Assembly (NCBI GenBank): GCA_026225945.1
Contig: JAMJFZ010003746.1
Location: 5,320,501 to 5,384,500 of the forward strand
DNA from: Cricetomys ansorgei
Taxonomy: Eukaryota; Chordata; Mammalia; Rodentia; Nesomyidae
Length of the DNA stretch: 64,000 nucleotides
Direction of reading: 5' to 3'
In this document: in pieces, positions 45,880 through 56,109 of the stretch
Numbering within the stretch: the stretch's first letter is position 1
Layout of the letters: each line of letters begins with the position of its first letter
The notes under the pieces: model-generated
Databases searched by the model: none
Seen by the model: the letters and a program-made list of their open reading frames with translations, nothing else
Told to the model about the DNA's origin: nothing
Made by a program: the position numbers and the translations under genes

Positions 45880-46510
45880 GGGGCTGGAGAGATGACTCAG
45901 TGGTTGAGAGCACTGGCTGCTCTTCCCAAGGCTCCAGGTTCAATTCATAGCACTAACAGTGGTGGCTCACAGCCCTCCGGCGCTCCAGTTCCAGGGGATC
46001 TGGCGCCCTCTTCTGGCCTCCACAGGTACCATCCACTCACATGGTGTACAGACATATAGACAGACAGGTAAATATTATACACATAATAAAATAAAAAGAG
46101 CAGGATTAAGAGCACTTTCTCCTTTCTGAGTTCAGTCCCCAGCCCCTGACACCCGCTTCTGGCCTCTGCAGGCACCTGTGGCATTCTCCTGTACACAAAC
46201 ATATACATATGTACACAAAACATATACACATAAACAAGATAATTCTCAAAAATAAGAATCTTTTCATAAGGCTTTAAAATCCAAAGTTGCAATAAAGACA
46301 TTACCCTGATTTGATCACTGCATATTGTGTGCATGTATTGAAATATTATATATGGGCCAGTGAGATGGCTCAGCCAGTAAAGGAGCTTGCTGCCTAGCCT
46401 GAGTTCAATACTGGAAATGCTGGAAATAGAGAACTGACTCCCTCAAGTTATACCCTGACCTCCACTGGGTGCATGTGTATGCGCACACACACATACACAG
46501 TAAATAATGT
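45880..46510 (+). repeat. Three B2/B3-type SINEs
   Basis: A full B3 at 45880-46100 (GGGCTGGAGAGATGACTCAG), a partial B3-like copy at 46105-46245, and another at 46355-46510 (GGGCCAGTGAGATGGCTCAG). Confidence 0.75.
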
Positions 46511-46905
46511 TTATAAAAGGAAATATCACGTGTACTACAGAAATACATGCAATTACTGTATGTTTGGTGGAAACTTTTAAAAACACGTTTAAGGAGAAAG
46601 CAGTTGCCAGCTGCTTTGGTGTGTCCCTGCATGCCTGAATCAGTTGCCATCTTATGCTCTGCAAATGTGTACAGTTAATGATAACAGAGTGTCGATGATT
46701 AATGTTTAGTTTAGAAGACATTAAAAAAGTTACCTTGTTCCTGAGATCTGCGCAATATTTTAAGGGAGAAGGGAGTCCCTTCAAGAGCCCAGCTTTCTCA
46801 CGCCTATCCGCTCCTCCAACCCAGTGTTGTGTCTATTGCAAATGAAACATTTTAAAAATAAATTTTTATCAAGTTTCTCAAAGTAAAGTGGGTTTGGTTT
46901 TTGTC
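46511..46905. promoter_or_regulatory. Unique block with clustered E-boxes and octamer-like site
   Basis: In a SINE-free block, E-boxes CAGTTG (46601-46606), CAGCTG (46608-46613) and CAGTTG (46641-46646) lie within 70 bp of TGCAAAT (46660-46666), the octamer core. The first two sit in an imperfect palindrome. It is a candidate lymphoid enhancer by motif content and position; not proven. Confidence 0.3.
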
Positions 46906-47006
46906 TAGCCGTTGCTTTGTTTACTTTTCTTTTTGGTTTATTAGACACAGATCCTGGCTGTGTAGTCTTGGCCCAGCTGGAACTCCTTGGCCTTAACCTA
47001 ACCTAT

Positions 47007-47010
47007 TTTT

Positions 47011-47074
<64 letters not shown>

Positions 47075-47104
47075 TTTCTTTCTTTCTTTCTTTCTCTTTC
47101 TTTC

Positions 47105-47136
<32 letters not shown>

Positions 47137-47175
47137 TTTCTTTTTCTTTTTCTTTTTTTTTTTTTTTTTTTTTGA
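47007..47175. repeat. (TTTC)n tract in a B1 poly-T side
   Basis: About 165 bp of TTTC repeats run into poly-T and then the minus-strand B1 at 47174. The repeat grew from the A-rich tail of that SINE. Confidence 0.92.
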
Positions 47176-47620
47176 GACAAAGTCTTATGGCCACCTCCAG
47201 CTCCCAGGTTCTGGAATTACATTCGTGTGCCACTGTAGTAGTTAGGCTGCTGTGGCAGCTCAGCAAGGATGACAAGGAGGCATATTCATACGTGCAAACC
47301 CTTCCAGACCTCAGGAGAGGGAACCACCATCATGGCAGGAGCCATACAGGACAGTGGAACCCCGAGCATCTGAGCTCAGCTGTTTTTATTGATCCAGAAC
47401 TCCTCGGGTGTTCTACTGATGGCACGTGTAGATCATCAGCAATCAATCATTCCCCCCCCCCCCACACGCACACACATAAATTCAACACCTGCAGACAATA
47501 CAAAAAGCCAAGGCCTAGGCAGACCCTCACCCAACAGTGCTCCAAACAATTATTTTATACGTAACTAAAAATAAGCTTCCACAACATGCCACCACGTCCA
47601 GTTTTATGCTCTGCGAGAGA
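47176..47620 (-). repeat. B1 SINE split by an LTR
   Basis: The B1 runs GAGACAAAGTC to TGTGCCAC at 47233 and resumes at 47587 with TGCCACCACGTCCAG. The break is the LTR insertion described separately. Confidence 0.8.
47234..47586 (-). mobile_element. Solo LTR with 6-bp target duplication (ERVK-like)
   Basis: The 353-bp insertion has TG...CA ends (TGTAGTAG at left, CACAACA at right) and a perfect 6-bp target duplication TGCCAC at 47228-47233 and 47587-47592. Read on the minus strand it contains AATAAA (47385-47390), as expected for an LTR, and a TATAAAATA-like motif near its start. The length and 6-bp duplication suit class II (ERVK/IAP-type) elements. It is unrelated to the 11.6 and 26.6 kb LTRs. 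Confidence 0.8.
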
Positions 47621-48403
47621 TCGAACCCGCTAAGTTCCTTAGCACTAGGCAAGCACTCGACCAGCTGAGCTGCACCTCCAGCCCTGGCAATTGATTTTTA
47701 TCTTTTCTTTTTGTGTTTGCAAAACAACAATAACAACCAAAAAAATAACAAAAGACGTTCTTTCCTCTCACTTTGAAAACACAGAACCAGTATGGATGAG
47801 ATGCCTCCATCCTGCCCTGGTCTGTCTGTCCTTCACTCCACAACGTCAGTACTGATTCTCAACATTCAGATTTGCTAACTTGCCTCCAGAAGTGGCCTCT
47901 TTTTGGTGGTCTTCAGGTCCAACAGCCTGTAAGGTTCCACTCTTCCCTCTTGTCTTTCTGTTGCCCATGTTTTGTAATTTCCTGATGTTCTTAGGTTCTC
48001 CACACTTTCTGTGAGTGCGTGTGCATTGAGTATGTGATGTACATGTGTGGTGTGTGCACATACGTGTGTTAAGGCATGTACCTGTGGGCTCATACAAAGC
48101 CGGGAAGAGGTCATCAGGTGTCCATTCCTATCACATTCCACCTTACTTCCTGCATCTGGAGCTAGGCCCGGCCATCTTGACTCTGACCCCCAACAACACT
48201 GGGGTTGCAAGTGTAACCCCGAGCAGCGTTGTACATGGGTATGGAGGATTTGAACTCAGGACCTCAGGTTTGTGCTGCAAGGGCTCTTACCATTGGTCCA
48301 TCTCTCCAGGTCCCTCCACACATTTCAGTGGTGATGAGGCTGGAATCCACTGCCTTGTGCATGTTAGCAAAGCACTCTACCTCTGAGCTACATCTCCCAG
48401 CCC
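47621..48403 (-). repeat. ID, B3 and ID SINEs
   Basis: A clear ID (-) at about 47608-47685 (ACTAGGCAAGCACTCGACCA), unique sequence to 48004, a long B3-type (-) at 48005-48312, and an ID (-) at 48315-48403. Confidence 0.7.
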
Positions 48404-49210
48404 TGAATTCTTACCCTCATCTGAAGTAATAAGGGAACATTAATGTTGGAATTTAAAGGATTGATAAAAATGCCCTTTAGAGGTTGGATCCTTTCCTGGT
48501 GCCCCGAATAGAAACAGCCTCCTCTGAGTCCCTATAAAGTTCATCCTTCCTTTCTTGTCCCAAATTGAGCTGCTCCTACTCTGCACCTAACTTTCTCATG
48601 TCATGCCGAAGGTTCAAGAACATTCTTGAAACTCAAGTGTGAACTCTATTCACTGGTGCTCTGTGCGCACGTTCCATTGGTGTCCTTTTGACTCGGAGGA
48701 AGCTGCTACAAACCCAGCTGGCTTCCCCGCCCATGCCACTTAACTAGTGATGGCATCAAGCAGTGCCTGTCGCTAACCTCAGGCTCCTCCCTGCTTTGCT
48801 TCAGAGTGGTCTTAGCCACTGTGGGATGCCTAACCTACGGCTGGCTGCACACCGGCTCAGGGGGCTCAGGCAGCTTGCTCCCCTTCTGCACTGAAGTGGC
48901 TGAGACACGGTGAAGGAAGAGCAGACTTTGAGAGGGAACAAATGGGATAATGGAAGAGCATCGGAGAAGGGGCGCGTAGGACGCAGGATGGGCCAGTAAG
49001 GGCAGGTTGACATCTGGAGAGAGAACTGGAGCACAGAGGGGGGTTCTCAAATTCCAGATTCAAAGAGAAAGCATAATGAGTTTCCCTGAGAGATATGAAA
49101 ACTTAGGGTGAAATGGAAGGAGATCAGAAGCACAGGGCAGAAGAGGCAGGCCTGTCCCTGTGGTTTAGGGAGTGCCCACAGGATCCATTGGCAGAAGGAG
49201 CAGCCATTTA
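48404..49210. other. Unique non-coding block of 0.8 kb
   Basis: No repeat and no exon recognised. The composition is balanced, with a purine-rich second half. It is a candidate ancestral or regulatory block between Mfap5 and the expected Aicda locus. Confidence 0.45.
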
Positions 49211-49214
49211 GCTA

Positions 49215-49618
49215 GGGCTGATGGCACAGCCCGTGATCCCAGCTCCTCAGGGGGCTGAGGAGGAGGACCACAAGCTCAGTTTGTCTGGGCAACTTAATGA
49301 AACCATCTCAAAATTTATTTTAAAAAAAAGGAAAAAGAGTCCAGGCGGTGGTGGTGCACACCTTTAATCCCAGCACCTGGGAGGCAGAGGCAGTTGAATC
49401 TCTGTGAGTTTGAGGACAAGCCTGGTCTATAAAGTGAGTTCCAGGACGGCCAGAGCTGTTATCAGAGAAACCCTACCTTGAAAAACTAACTAACTAACTA
49501 AATAAATAAATAAAAGGCCTAGCGACATAGTAAATGCCATGCCCTGGGTTCAGTCCTCAGGATTGAAAAAAGCAAAAAGGATAAAGAACCTTTTGGGTAA
49601 AAAAAAAAAAAAAAAAAA
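49215..49618 (+). repeat. B1-like, B1 and ID SINEs
   Basis: A diverged PB1/B1 at 49215-49320, a well-preserved B1 at 49341-49490 with (AACT)n and (AAAT)n tail, and an ID at 49515-49575 followed by a poly-A run. Confidence 0.75.
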
Positions 49619-50054
49619 GAAAGAAAGATGCCTTGTGTTTTCACTAAGCAAACATCAGGGAAAGTGTCATGTGAAGTTTCTTTGTGAGAGAGTGACAGGT
49701 GGCCACAGTAGTTTTAAGACTCTTCCTCCCTCTTTCTGCATCCCCCCCCCCTTTCTTTTTAAAAACCAGTCAAGCATAGCCAAAAGTAGCACCCAGACGA
49801 CTTCTGGGCAGAAACCAAGAAGGAAAGAGCAAATGCTGTTTATATAAATAGATGCGCAGAGCCCATTGCTTCCTGTTAACAAACTGAGCTTCGTTTTACC
49901 CCTCACGTTTTTTTTTTATAGGTGGCTGATAACCGTGTGTGCTTTTTTCAATTTGTCCAATCCCTTTGAGTTAGGGTCTTGCTTTTCTCCTCGGGTCTAG
50001 GTCCTGCAGTTTTCCTGATGATCCTAAACCACATTTCATCCTGAATAACCAGAG
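49619..50054. other. Unique non-coding block
   Basis: No repeat or exon recognised. The stretch 49820-49900 (TGTTTATATAAATAGATGCG then AACAAACTGAGCTTCG) looks unlike the local repeats. Confidence 0.45.
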
Positions 50055-50690
50055 TTAAACCTGGCACGATGGTGCAGGACTGTAATCCCAGAGCTTGGGA
50101 GGTGGAAGGAGAAAGGCCATCCAAGCCTGGACAACATTAACTCCTGTCTTACCACCACCCTCCAAATTAAAGAATTAACCGGGTTATACTTCAAAGAATA
50201 GTGGATATTAAGGTATCAAATGGAGCACTATCTTCCATATGCTAATATATTTCTTCTGTCTCAGTGGACACACAGGAGAGTTACAATGAAACGTAGTGGG
50301 AACAGTTACAGAAAATTGTCTCCTCTACTTATATAAAACTATTCATATATATTCATCTGTTCTTTTGTACGTATGTGTGCACAGGTGCGTACAGGTACAC
50401 TCACCTGCGCATGCACGTGTAGAGGTCAGAGATCAGCATTAGGTGCCATCCTCTGTCCTTCTCCCCATTAGTTTTTGAGGCAGGGTCTCTGTCTGAGGTT
50501 AGCTCACTGTGTGAGCTAGACTGAATGGCCAGAAAGCCACTGGGATCCACATGCTTCTGGTCTGCCAGCATTAGGGCTACAGGTATGTGCTCCACCCCCA
50601 GCTTCCACCCCCAGCTCCCACATGGGTGCTGGGGACCTGAACCCAGCCTGCAGAGGACACTTTCCTCACTAAGCCATCTCCCCAGCTGCT
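50055..50690. repeat. B1 (+) and composite B3/B1 (-)
   Basis: A diverged B1 at 50055-50165, unique sequence to 50355, then a minus-strand B3-type element at 50360-50690. The latter has a B1-like segment in its middle (GAGGCAGGGTCTCTGTCTGA). Confidence 0.65.
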
Positions 50691-50929
50691 CATTTGTTCT
50701 TTAAAAATGCACAAGGCTTTAAGGGAAAGGTAAATAAAGTAGGGTTAATGCAAACAAAACTTCCAAAATACACAAAATCTGCATCTAGAAAACAAGGACC
50801 CTTCTTAGAATGCTCGTATAAAAGCACAAATGATTCATGTATTGACCCAGAGTATATTAAAAAAAGAGGGGGGCAGGAGAATGAAATCACGAATGGCAGC
50901 AGTTTAACTTAAAGAGCAACTAGTTTGGG

Positions 50930-51125
50930 CTGGAGAGATGGCTGAGTGGTTGAGAACACGACCACTTTTCCAGAGGACTCTGGTTCAAGTCCTAGCATCC
51001 ACCCCATACCAGTTTCAGGGGCTCTAATGCCTTCTTCTGGCTTCTGTGGGCTCTGAAAACACGTGATGCACAGACACACATGCAGGCAAAACACCTACAG
51101 ACATAAAAACGAGTAAATCACAAAT
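50930..51125 (+). repeat. B2/B3 SINE
   Basis: GGGCTGGAGAGATGGCTGAG through ACACATGCAGGCAAAACACC. Confidence 0.85.
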
Positions 51126-51474
51126 AAAGGAAAAAGTATTTTTTAAAAAGGGTGACAAGGTAGTTTCTATTTGGATAAAATCAAACAACTGTGCCTTTGT
51201 GGGTTGTTACCGTCTGACATTATCTGAGATTGAAAAGATCTGACCTGTCCTGGTGCCTATAATCCTGGAAGTATGATGTCTGGGAAGGTCCAATTTTAAG
51301 GCCAGCCTATTCTACATAAAGTAGTCAGTATAGAACTTGATGAGCGTGTGTGAGTACCTGGTTCAGTCCTCAGCACGAAACAGTTACTTTGATTGGTTCC
51401 TTCAGGAAGTATAGTATCTGAGTGTTGCAATTACAGGTGTGTATCCTTACACCTGGCAACAACAAACACCCTTT
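51126..51474. other. Unique sequence with degenerate B1
   Basis: No gene seen. A diverged B1 (+) lies at about 51240-51330, with ID-like sequence after it. Confidence 0.5.
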
Positions 51475-51985
51475 GAATACCGTGTGCCTAATGTAGTGTT
51501 GAGGATAGAACCCAGGGCCTTGTGAACACTAGGCAAGCCCCACCACTGGATTCCCATCCCTGTAATTAAAATAATGCTGACGGTAATAATAATAGTAATA
51601 GTAATAATAATAAATAATAGTAATAATAACATCTTTAAAAGTATTTATTTATTTATTGGATGTGTGTGGGTGTTTTGCCTGTATGTGTGTCTGTGTACCA
51701 CATACGTGCAGCGCCTGTGGAGGCTGGAAGACAGTGTCTGATCTGTAGGAACTGGAGTTATAGATGATTGAGAGCGACCATGTGGGTGCTGGGAATGGAA
51801 CCCAGGTCCTCGCAAGAGCAGCAAGTGCTTTTAACCGCTGAGCCATCTCGTCAACCCTCACTGTGTAGCTCCATCTGGCCTGGGAGTAGCCACGTAGACC
51901 AGGCTGGCCGAGAACTCACAGAAATAGGCCTGCCTCTTCCTCCTGAGTGCTGGGTTCAGAGGTGTGCACCACCACACCTGGCTTC
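51475..51985 (-). repeat. ID, (TAA)n, B3 and B1 SINEs
   Basis: An ID (-) at 51478-51565, an AT-rich TAA tract at 51566-51635, a B3 (-) at 51640-51858, and a B1 (-) at 51860-51982. Confidence 0.75.
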
Positions 51986-52220
51986 CCTTCTAATGTTTTT
52001 AAAACTCTGAGACAGTCTCATTAGGTTGCAGAACTGATATCAACTTTCTGTTTCACCCTGGAAACCAGGAGTGCAGGCTGCCAGCAAATCACTTCTTCAT
52101 AACAACTTTGTTTTTTTAAGCTTAGAATAGTATGTTTTGTCTCTTACAGTGACATACATTTTTTAGAATTTTCTTTCCATGTTTTTATAAATTTTCAAAA
52201 AAGTATGCTTTCAATTATAT

Positions 52221-52265
52221 CCATCTATCTATCTATCTATCTATCTGTCTGTCTATCTATCTATT
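52221..52265. repeat. (ATCT)n microsatellite
   Basis: Tetranucleotide ATCT with two GTCT variants, at the edge of an L1-derived segment. Confidence 0.9.
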
Positions 52266-52690
52266 CAGTACAATACATCCTGACCACAATTTCCCCTCCC
52301 TCCACTTCCTTTCTCCCCCAGTTCCACTCCCTCTCTGCTTCCCGTCTGACAGGAGCAGTCCTCCTAGGGATATCATCCAAATAGGTCACAAACAGGTACA
52401 ATAAGACTAGGCACAAACCCTTATGTGGAGACTGGACAAGGCAACCCAGTAGGAAGAGAAGGGTCCCAAGAGCAGGTGACAGGGTCAGAGACACCCCCAT
52501 TCCCATTGTTAGAAGTCCCACAAAAACACCAAGATAACCATCATAACATGAATGCAGAGCACCTAGCGCAGACCCATGCAGGCTCCGTGCCTGCTGCCTC
52601 AGTCTCTGTGAGCCCCTATGAGCCCTGCTTGGCTGATTCTGTGGGCCGTGTTCTCCTCTGCTCAGGGGCAGAGTAACTCTTAGTGTTTTG
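52266..52690 (-). repeat. Rodent LINE-1 3' region fragment
   Basis: Segments such as CAATAAGACTAGGCACAAAC, AAGGCAACCCAGTAGGAAGA and CTAGCGCAGACCCATGCAGG match a rodent L1 3'-end sequence I know, read in reverse. It is non-coding. Confidence 0.65.
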
Positions 52691-52961
52691 GGGACCTGCC
52701 TGTTGTGGCCTTTACTTTCCCCATAGATGCCTGCTTCTCAGCTTTTTGTGGAGTGAGCTTCCCACTCCAACCTTGGTTTCTCTGTTTGCTTGTTTTTCCC
52801 CCTTCTACTTTCATTTGTGATTTTTGTCCTCTGACCTGGCGACCTGACCCCTTGTTATGGTCTTTCTCTTCCGACTGTGCATAAGATAACCGAGTGCACA
52901 TACGATGATCAACTACCCTCCTTGTAGCCTTTTTACGGCTGTTCAGTTCCCGAAAGTCTTT

Positions 52962-53525
52962 TGAGTATTTTTTAATTGTTTTTAATTATGTGTCTGTATG
53001 TGTGCCTTGCATGAGATGTGCACAGGAGTGCAAGTGTCCACAGAGGCTGTGCTGAATCTTCCTGGAGTTAGAGCTACCTCACCTTGGTGATACAATCAAA
53101 CTCAGGTCATTTGGAAGAGCAACCAGTGCCCTTAACTGCTAAACCATCTCTGCAGCCCTCCGATTATTTATTTATTTATTATTAATTTATTTATTTTTGT
53201 ATAGTGAGCATAATTTGTATAATGTATAATGAGTCTCTTTGGGGAAGGGGAGTTGTGACAGTCTGACAGTATAGCCCAGGCTGGCTCAGATTCACAGTCT
53301 ACCTGCTTTAGACTTCATAGTGTTAGTTGCAGGAGTGTGACACATGCTTAGCAAAATGAAACTCTTTCTTGCTTTGCTTTTTTTCTAAGACAGGGTTTCT
53401 TTGTGTAGCCCTGGCTGTCTTGGAACTCATTCTGTAGACCAAACTGGCCTCGAACTCAGAAATACGCATGCCTCTGGCTCCGGAATTCTGGGATTAAAGG
53501 CATGTGCTTACACCACCTGGTGCAA
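52962..53525 (-). repeat. B3 and two B1 SINEs
   Basis: A B3 (-) at 52962-53160, an AT-rich gap, a degenerate B1 at 53265-53330, and a well-preserved B1 (-) at 53380-53520. Confidence 0.75.
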
Positions 53526-53526
53526 A

Positions 53527-54120
53527 ATGAAACTTTTTGAAGTGTACAGTTCAGTGGCTTGAACCACAGAAGCGAACTGCTGCTGCTGTCTGGGGAGGTG
53601 TTGGAAATGTCGGGAGGTGGAACTTAGCCAGAGAAGGTGGATAACTACAGGAGGGTCACTGGAGGTGTTATCCTCACCCGCTTCCTGTCTTGGTCTCTGA
53701 TTCTGATCGACTTGTGATGTGAACCTCCTGAGTCAACACTCCTGCCACCATGAACTGAAATGCTTCACCATGCTTTCACTGTCAGGGTAGATTGACTCTC
53801 TCTGAAACCATGAGCCAAAACATCTTTCCTTCTTGAGTTGTTTGGATTGGGTGCTTTGGTTACAGTGACTCAAGAATAACTAAGTAAATACATATTCGTG
53901 CGTAGCAGTCGCCTCGCTCTATTAAGAAAACAGTTTCTTCATCCGGACAGAAAGACTCGTACCCTATTCTCGCCTCTCCCCTTCTCCTGGACAAACACCA
54001 ACCTGTTGTGTGCCTCTGTGGATTTACCTGTTCTGCATACATCATGTAAATGTGATTCCGTGTTTCATATCTATGTGCTTTTCTGGGTCTCTTTAATCAA
54101 GCTTTTAGGATTATCCATAT
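53527..54120 (-). repeat. Old L1M 3' region split by a later element
   Basis: AAGTGTACAGTTCAGTGGCT near 53540 and the stretch 53882-54120 (ACTCGTACCCTATTCTCGCC, then TCATGTAAATGTGATTCCGT) are successive parts of an L1M-type 3' UTR in reverse orientation. The intervening 320 bp (53563-53880) resemble an LTR-type repeat ending in GAAACCATGAGCCAAAAC, then GGTTACAGTGACTCAAGAAT. Confidence 0.55.
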
Positions 54121-54124
54121 GAGG

Positions 54125-54955
54125 TGAAAGTAAAAATTATAGAGCAAGTCTTTCCAACAGGAGAATTTGGGTGTTATTTCCTTTTATGACACAGCCATTC
54201 TCTCTTCAAGTGTAAGGCAAGCTGTGTACATGGAAGGTTGGACCCCAGTGAGTAATAGCATGCTGGAGAGTGCTCCCAGGCTAGAGGTGTTATATAGATA
54301 AATTAAACCGAGGTGTTTGGTGTTCCTTCCTGTTCCTGTAACAAGGTTAGAAGACCCCTTAGTACTTGCAATGACTGCTGGGTAGGTGAGGTGAAGGCCA
54401 AGGGTGGAGCTCATGGTTGGTTCAGGGTTAAGTTTGTGCAAAGAGAATTTAGAGCTGCTGATATCAATTACCTGTCACTCAAATCCTGCCAAGGGTACTG
54501 AATTTTAATAAAAGTAAGAGTAGTAGCTTAATGAGTGAATTACCATAAAGGAACGTCAAGGACCATCACAGAATCTAGAAAGGAGAACCATAGCCAAAGA
54601 ATTTGCAATATAGATTGAGCTTTCCAGCGCAGATGGTGGCCTGCTTTCAATGACAGGACAATTGGAGCAACAATGTCCCCAGAGTGAGGACCGCAACTCT
54701 ACATATTTCTACCATGCAGTGCCCGCCTTAGGAACCACTCCTTATCCTCATGGGGTCTATTTTTGTCACAATTATGTTGGTCGGTCATTCCATCATCCCT
54801 TCCACTCCACCACCGCTCAGAGAGGGCTTGTTGAACTGGGTCTTTGGATTGTACTTGCCCACGCTGGGAACAGAGGCCTGTGGAAACCCCAGAGTGTATG
54901 GAGCATCTCTAACTTTACCTGGCATCTCAGCCTGTTTGAAAGCTCTCCAGTGCTG
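54125..54955. other. Unrecognised unique block of 0.8 kb
   Basis: No SINE or L1 pattern. Two overlapping plus-strand frames (104 and 72 codons) end near 54965, but they show no recognisable domain, and I found no convincing splice-bounded exon. It could be conserved non-coding sequence or an unfamiliar repeat. Confidence 0.4.
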
Positions 54956-55145
54956 GAGGGATAGCTAAGTGGTCAGGACCACGTACTGCTCTTCCAGAGG
55001 ACCCGAGCTGGGTTCCCAGTACCCATGTTTAGCAGATCACCACCACCTGTAACCCTGGCTCCAAAGGATCTGGAGCCTTGAAGCCTTGGTCTCTGAGGGA
55101 GGAAACCTAAACTCGTGTGTGGATACACACATATCAACACACACA
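54956..55145 (+). repeat. B3-type SINE
   Basis: GTGCTGGAGGGATAGCTAAG, then GTACTGCTCTTCCAGAGGAC. Confidence 0.75.
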
Positions 55146-55227
55146 AGGACACATAATTTGAAAAAGAGAAAGAGTACTCCAGTAACTACAAAGATTTCAT
55201 ATATGTATATTTACATATATAAAATAT

Positions 55228-55303
55228 ATGATTATCTGGTTATTGTTATATATGTTATATATACACACATATATGTATACATATACACATACCAGATAAT
55301 CAT
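55228..55303. repeat. Perfect 13-bp inverted repeat around an AT core
   Basis: ATGATTATCTGGT (55228-55240) and ACCAGATAATCAT (55291-55303) are exact reverse complements around a 50-bp TA/CA-rich centre. Confidence 0.88.
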
Positions 55304-55425
55304 GGATTTTTAGAATAGAGAAAGACATTGAAGTTCTTAGAGACCAATAATCACCATGATTCCATAAGTTCCATAAATTCCATAAGATTCTAACCTGATT
55401 ATCTACTTTAGAAGTATCACAGTGT

Positions 55426-55454
55426 CTTTCTGACACTTTAGAAGTGTCAGAAAG
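55426..55454. repeat. Perfect 13-bp hairpin with 3-nt loop
   Basis: CTTTCTGACACTT (55426-55438) and AAGTGTCAGAAAG (55442-55454) are exact reverse complements around TAG. No U-run follows, so it is not a bacterial-type terminator. Confidence 0.9.
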
Positions 55455-55594
55455 ATGGGGTTTGGAACACAGTAAAGACTTGCTGAATCAAAACTAGAAG
55501 GGATTAGATACTGGAGTTTGCAATTTATATGCTCACAAACATGGAGATTGGAGATAATCTGATCTTTCACACTTCATTACTGATGAAAAAAAAT

Positions 55595-56095
55595 GTGTTT
55601 GTTGTTTTTTGAGACACAGTCCCACTATGTAGCCTTGTCTGGCCTAGAACTGGCTATGTAGACTAGGCTGGCCTGGAACTCACTGAGATCCTCCTGCCTC
55701 TGCCTCTGCCTCCCAATTGCTGATACTAAAGGTGTGTGTCACCACACCTGATAGGATCACATACTTTGATGACAGAGTCTTGCCGTATAATCCCCAGCCA
55801 ACCTCAAATCTGAGAATTTCCTGATTTGGCCTTCTGAGTGCTGGGATTACAGACATGTTGCCAGTGTGCCCTTGTGATTTTTTAAAATATCTTGCCTCCT
55901 AAATATACCACCTATTAAGTTAGTATTTGGGGGCTGTAGGGTGGTGAAGAGCACACACTTTTTGCAGAGGACCTGAGTCTGGTTCCCCTATTGGATGTTC
56001 ACAGCTGCCTGCAACTTTGGCTCTAGGGGCTCCCACACCCTCTTCTGGCACTGCGCTCATAAATCCAGACATATATACATAATTTTAAATCAACA
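55595..56095. repeat. Two B1 (-) and one B3 (+) SINE
   Basis: A clear B1 (-) at 55595-55755, a degenerate B1 (-) at 55770-55870, and a B3 (+) at 55925-56095. Confidence 0.7.
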
Positions 56096-56109
56096 TTTAG
56101 ACCCATCTG

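Noticed and set aside
46917..47564. 215-codon frame with Phe-Leu-Ser repeats
   Set aside because: It crosses a (TTTC)n tract, a B1 and the solo LTR; it is a chance frame.
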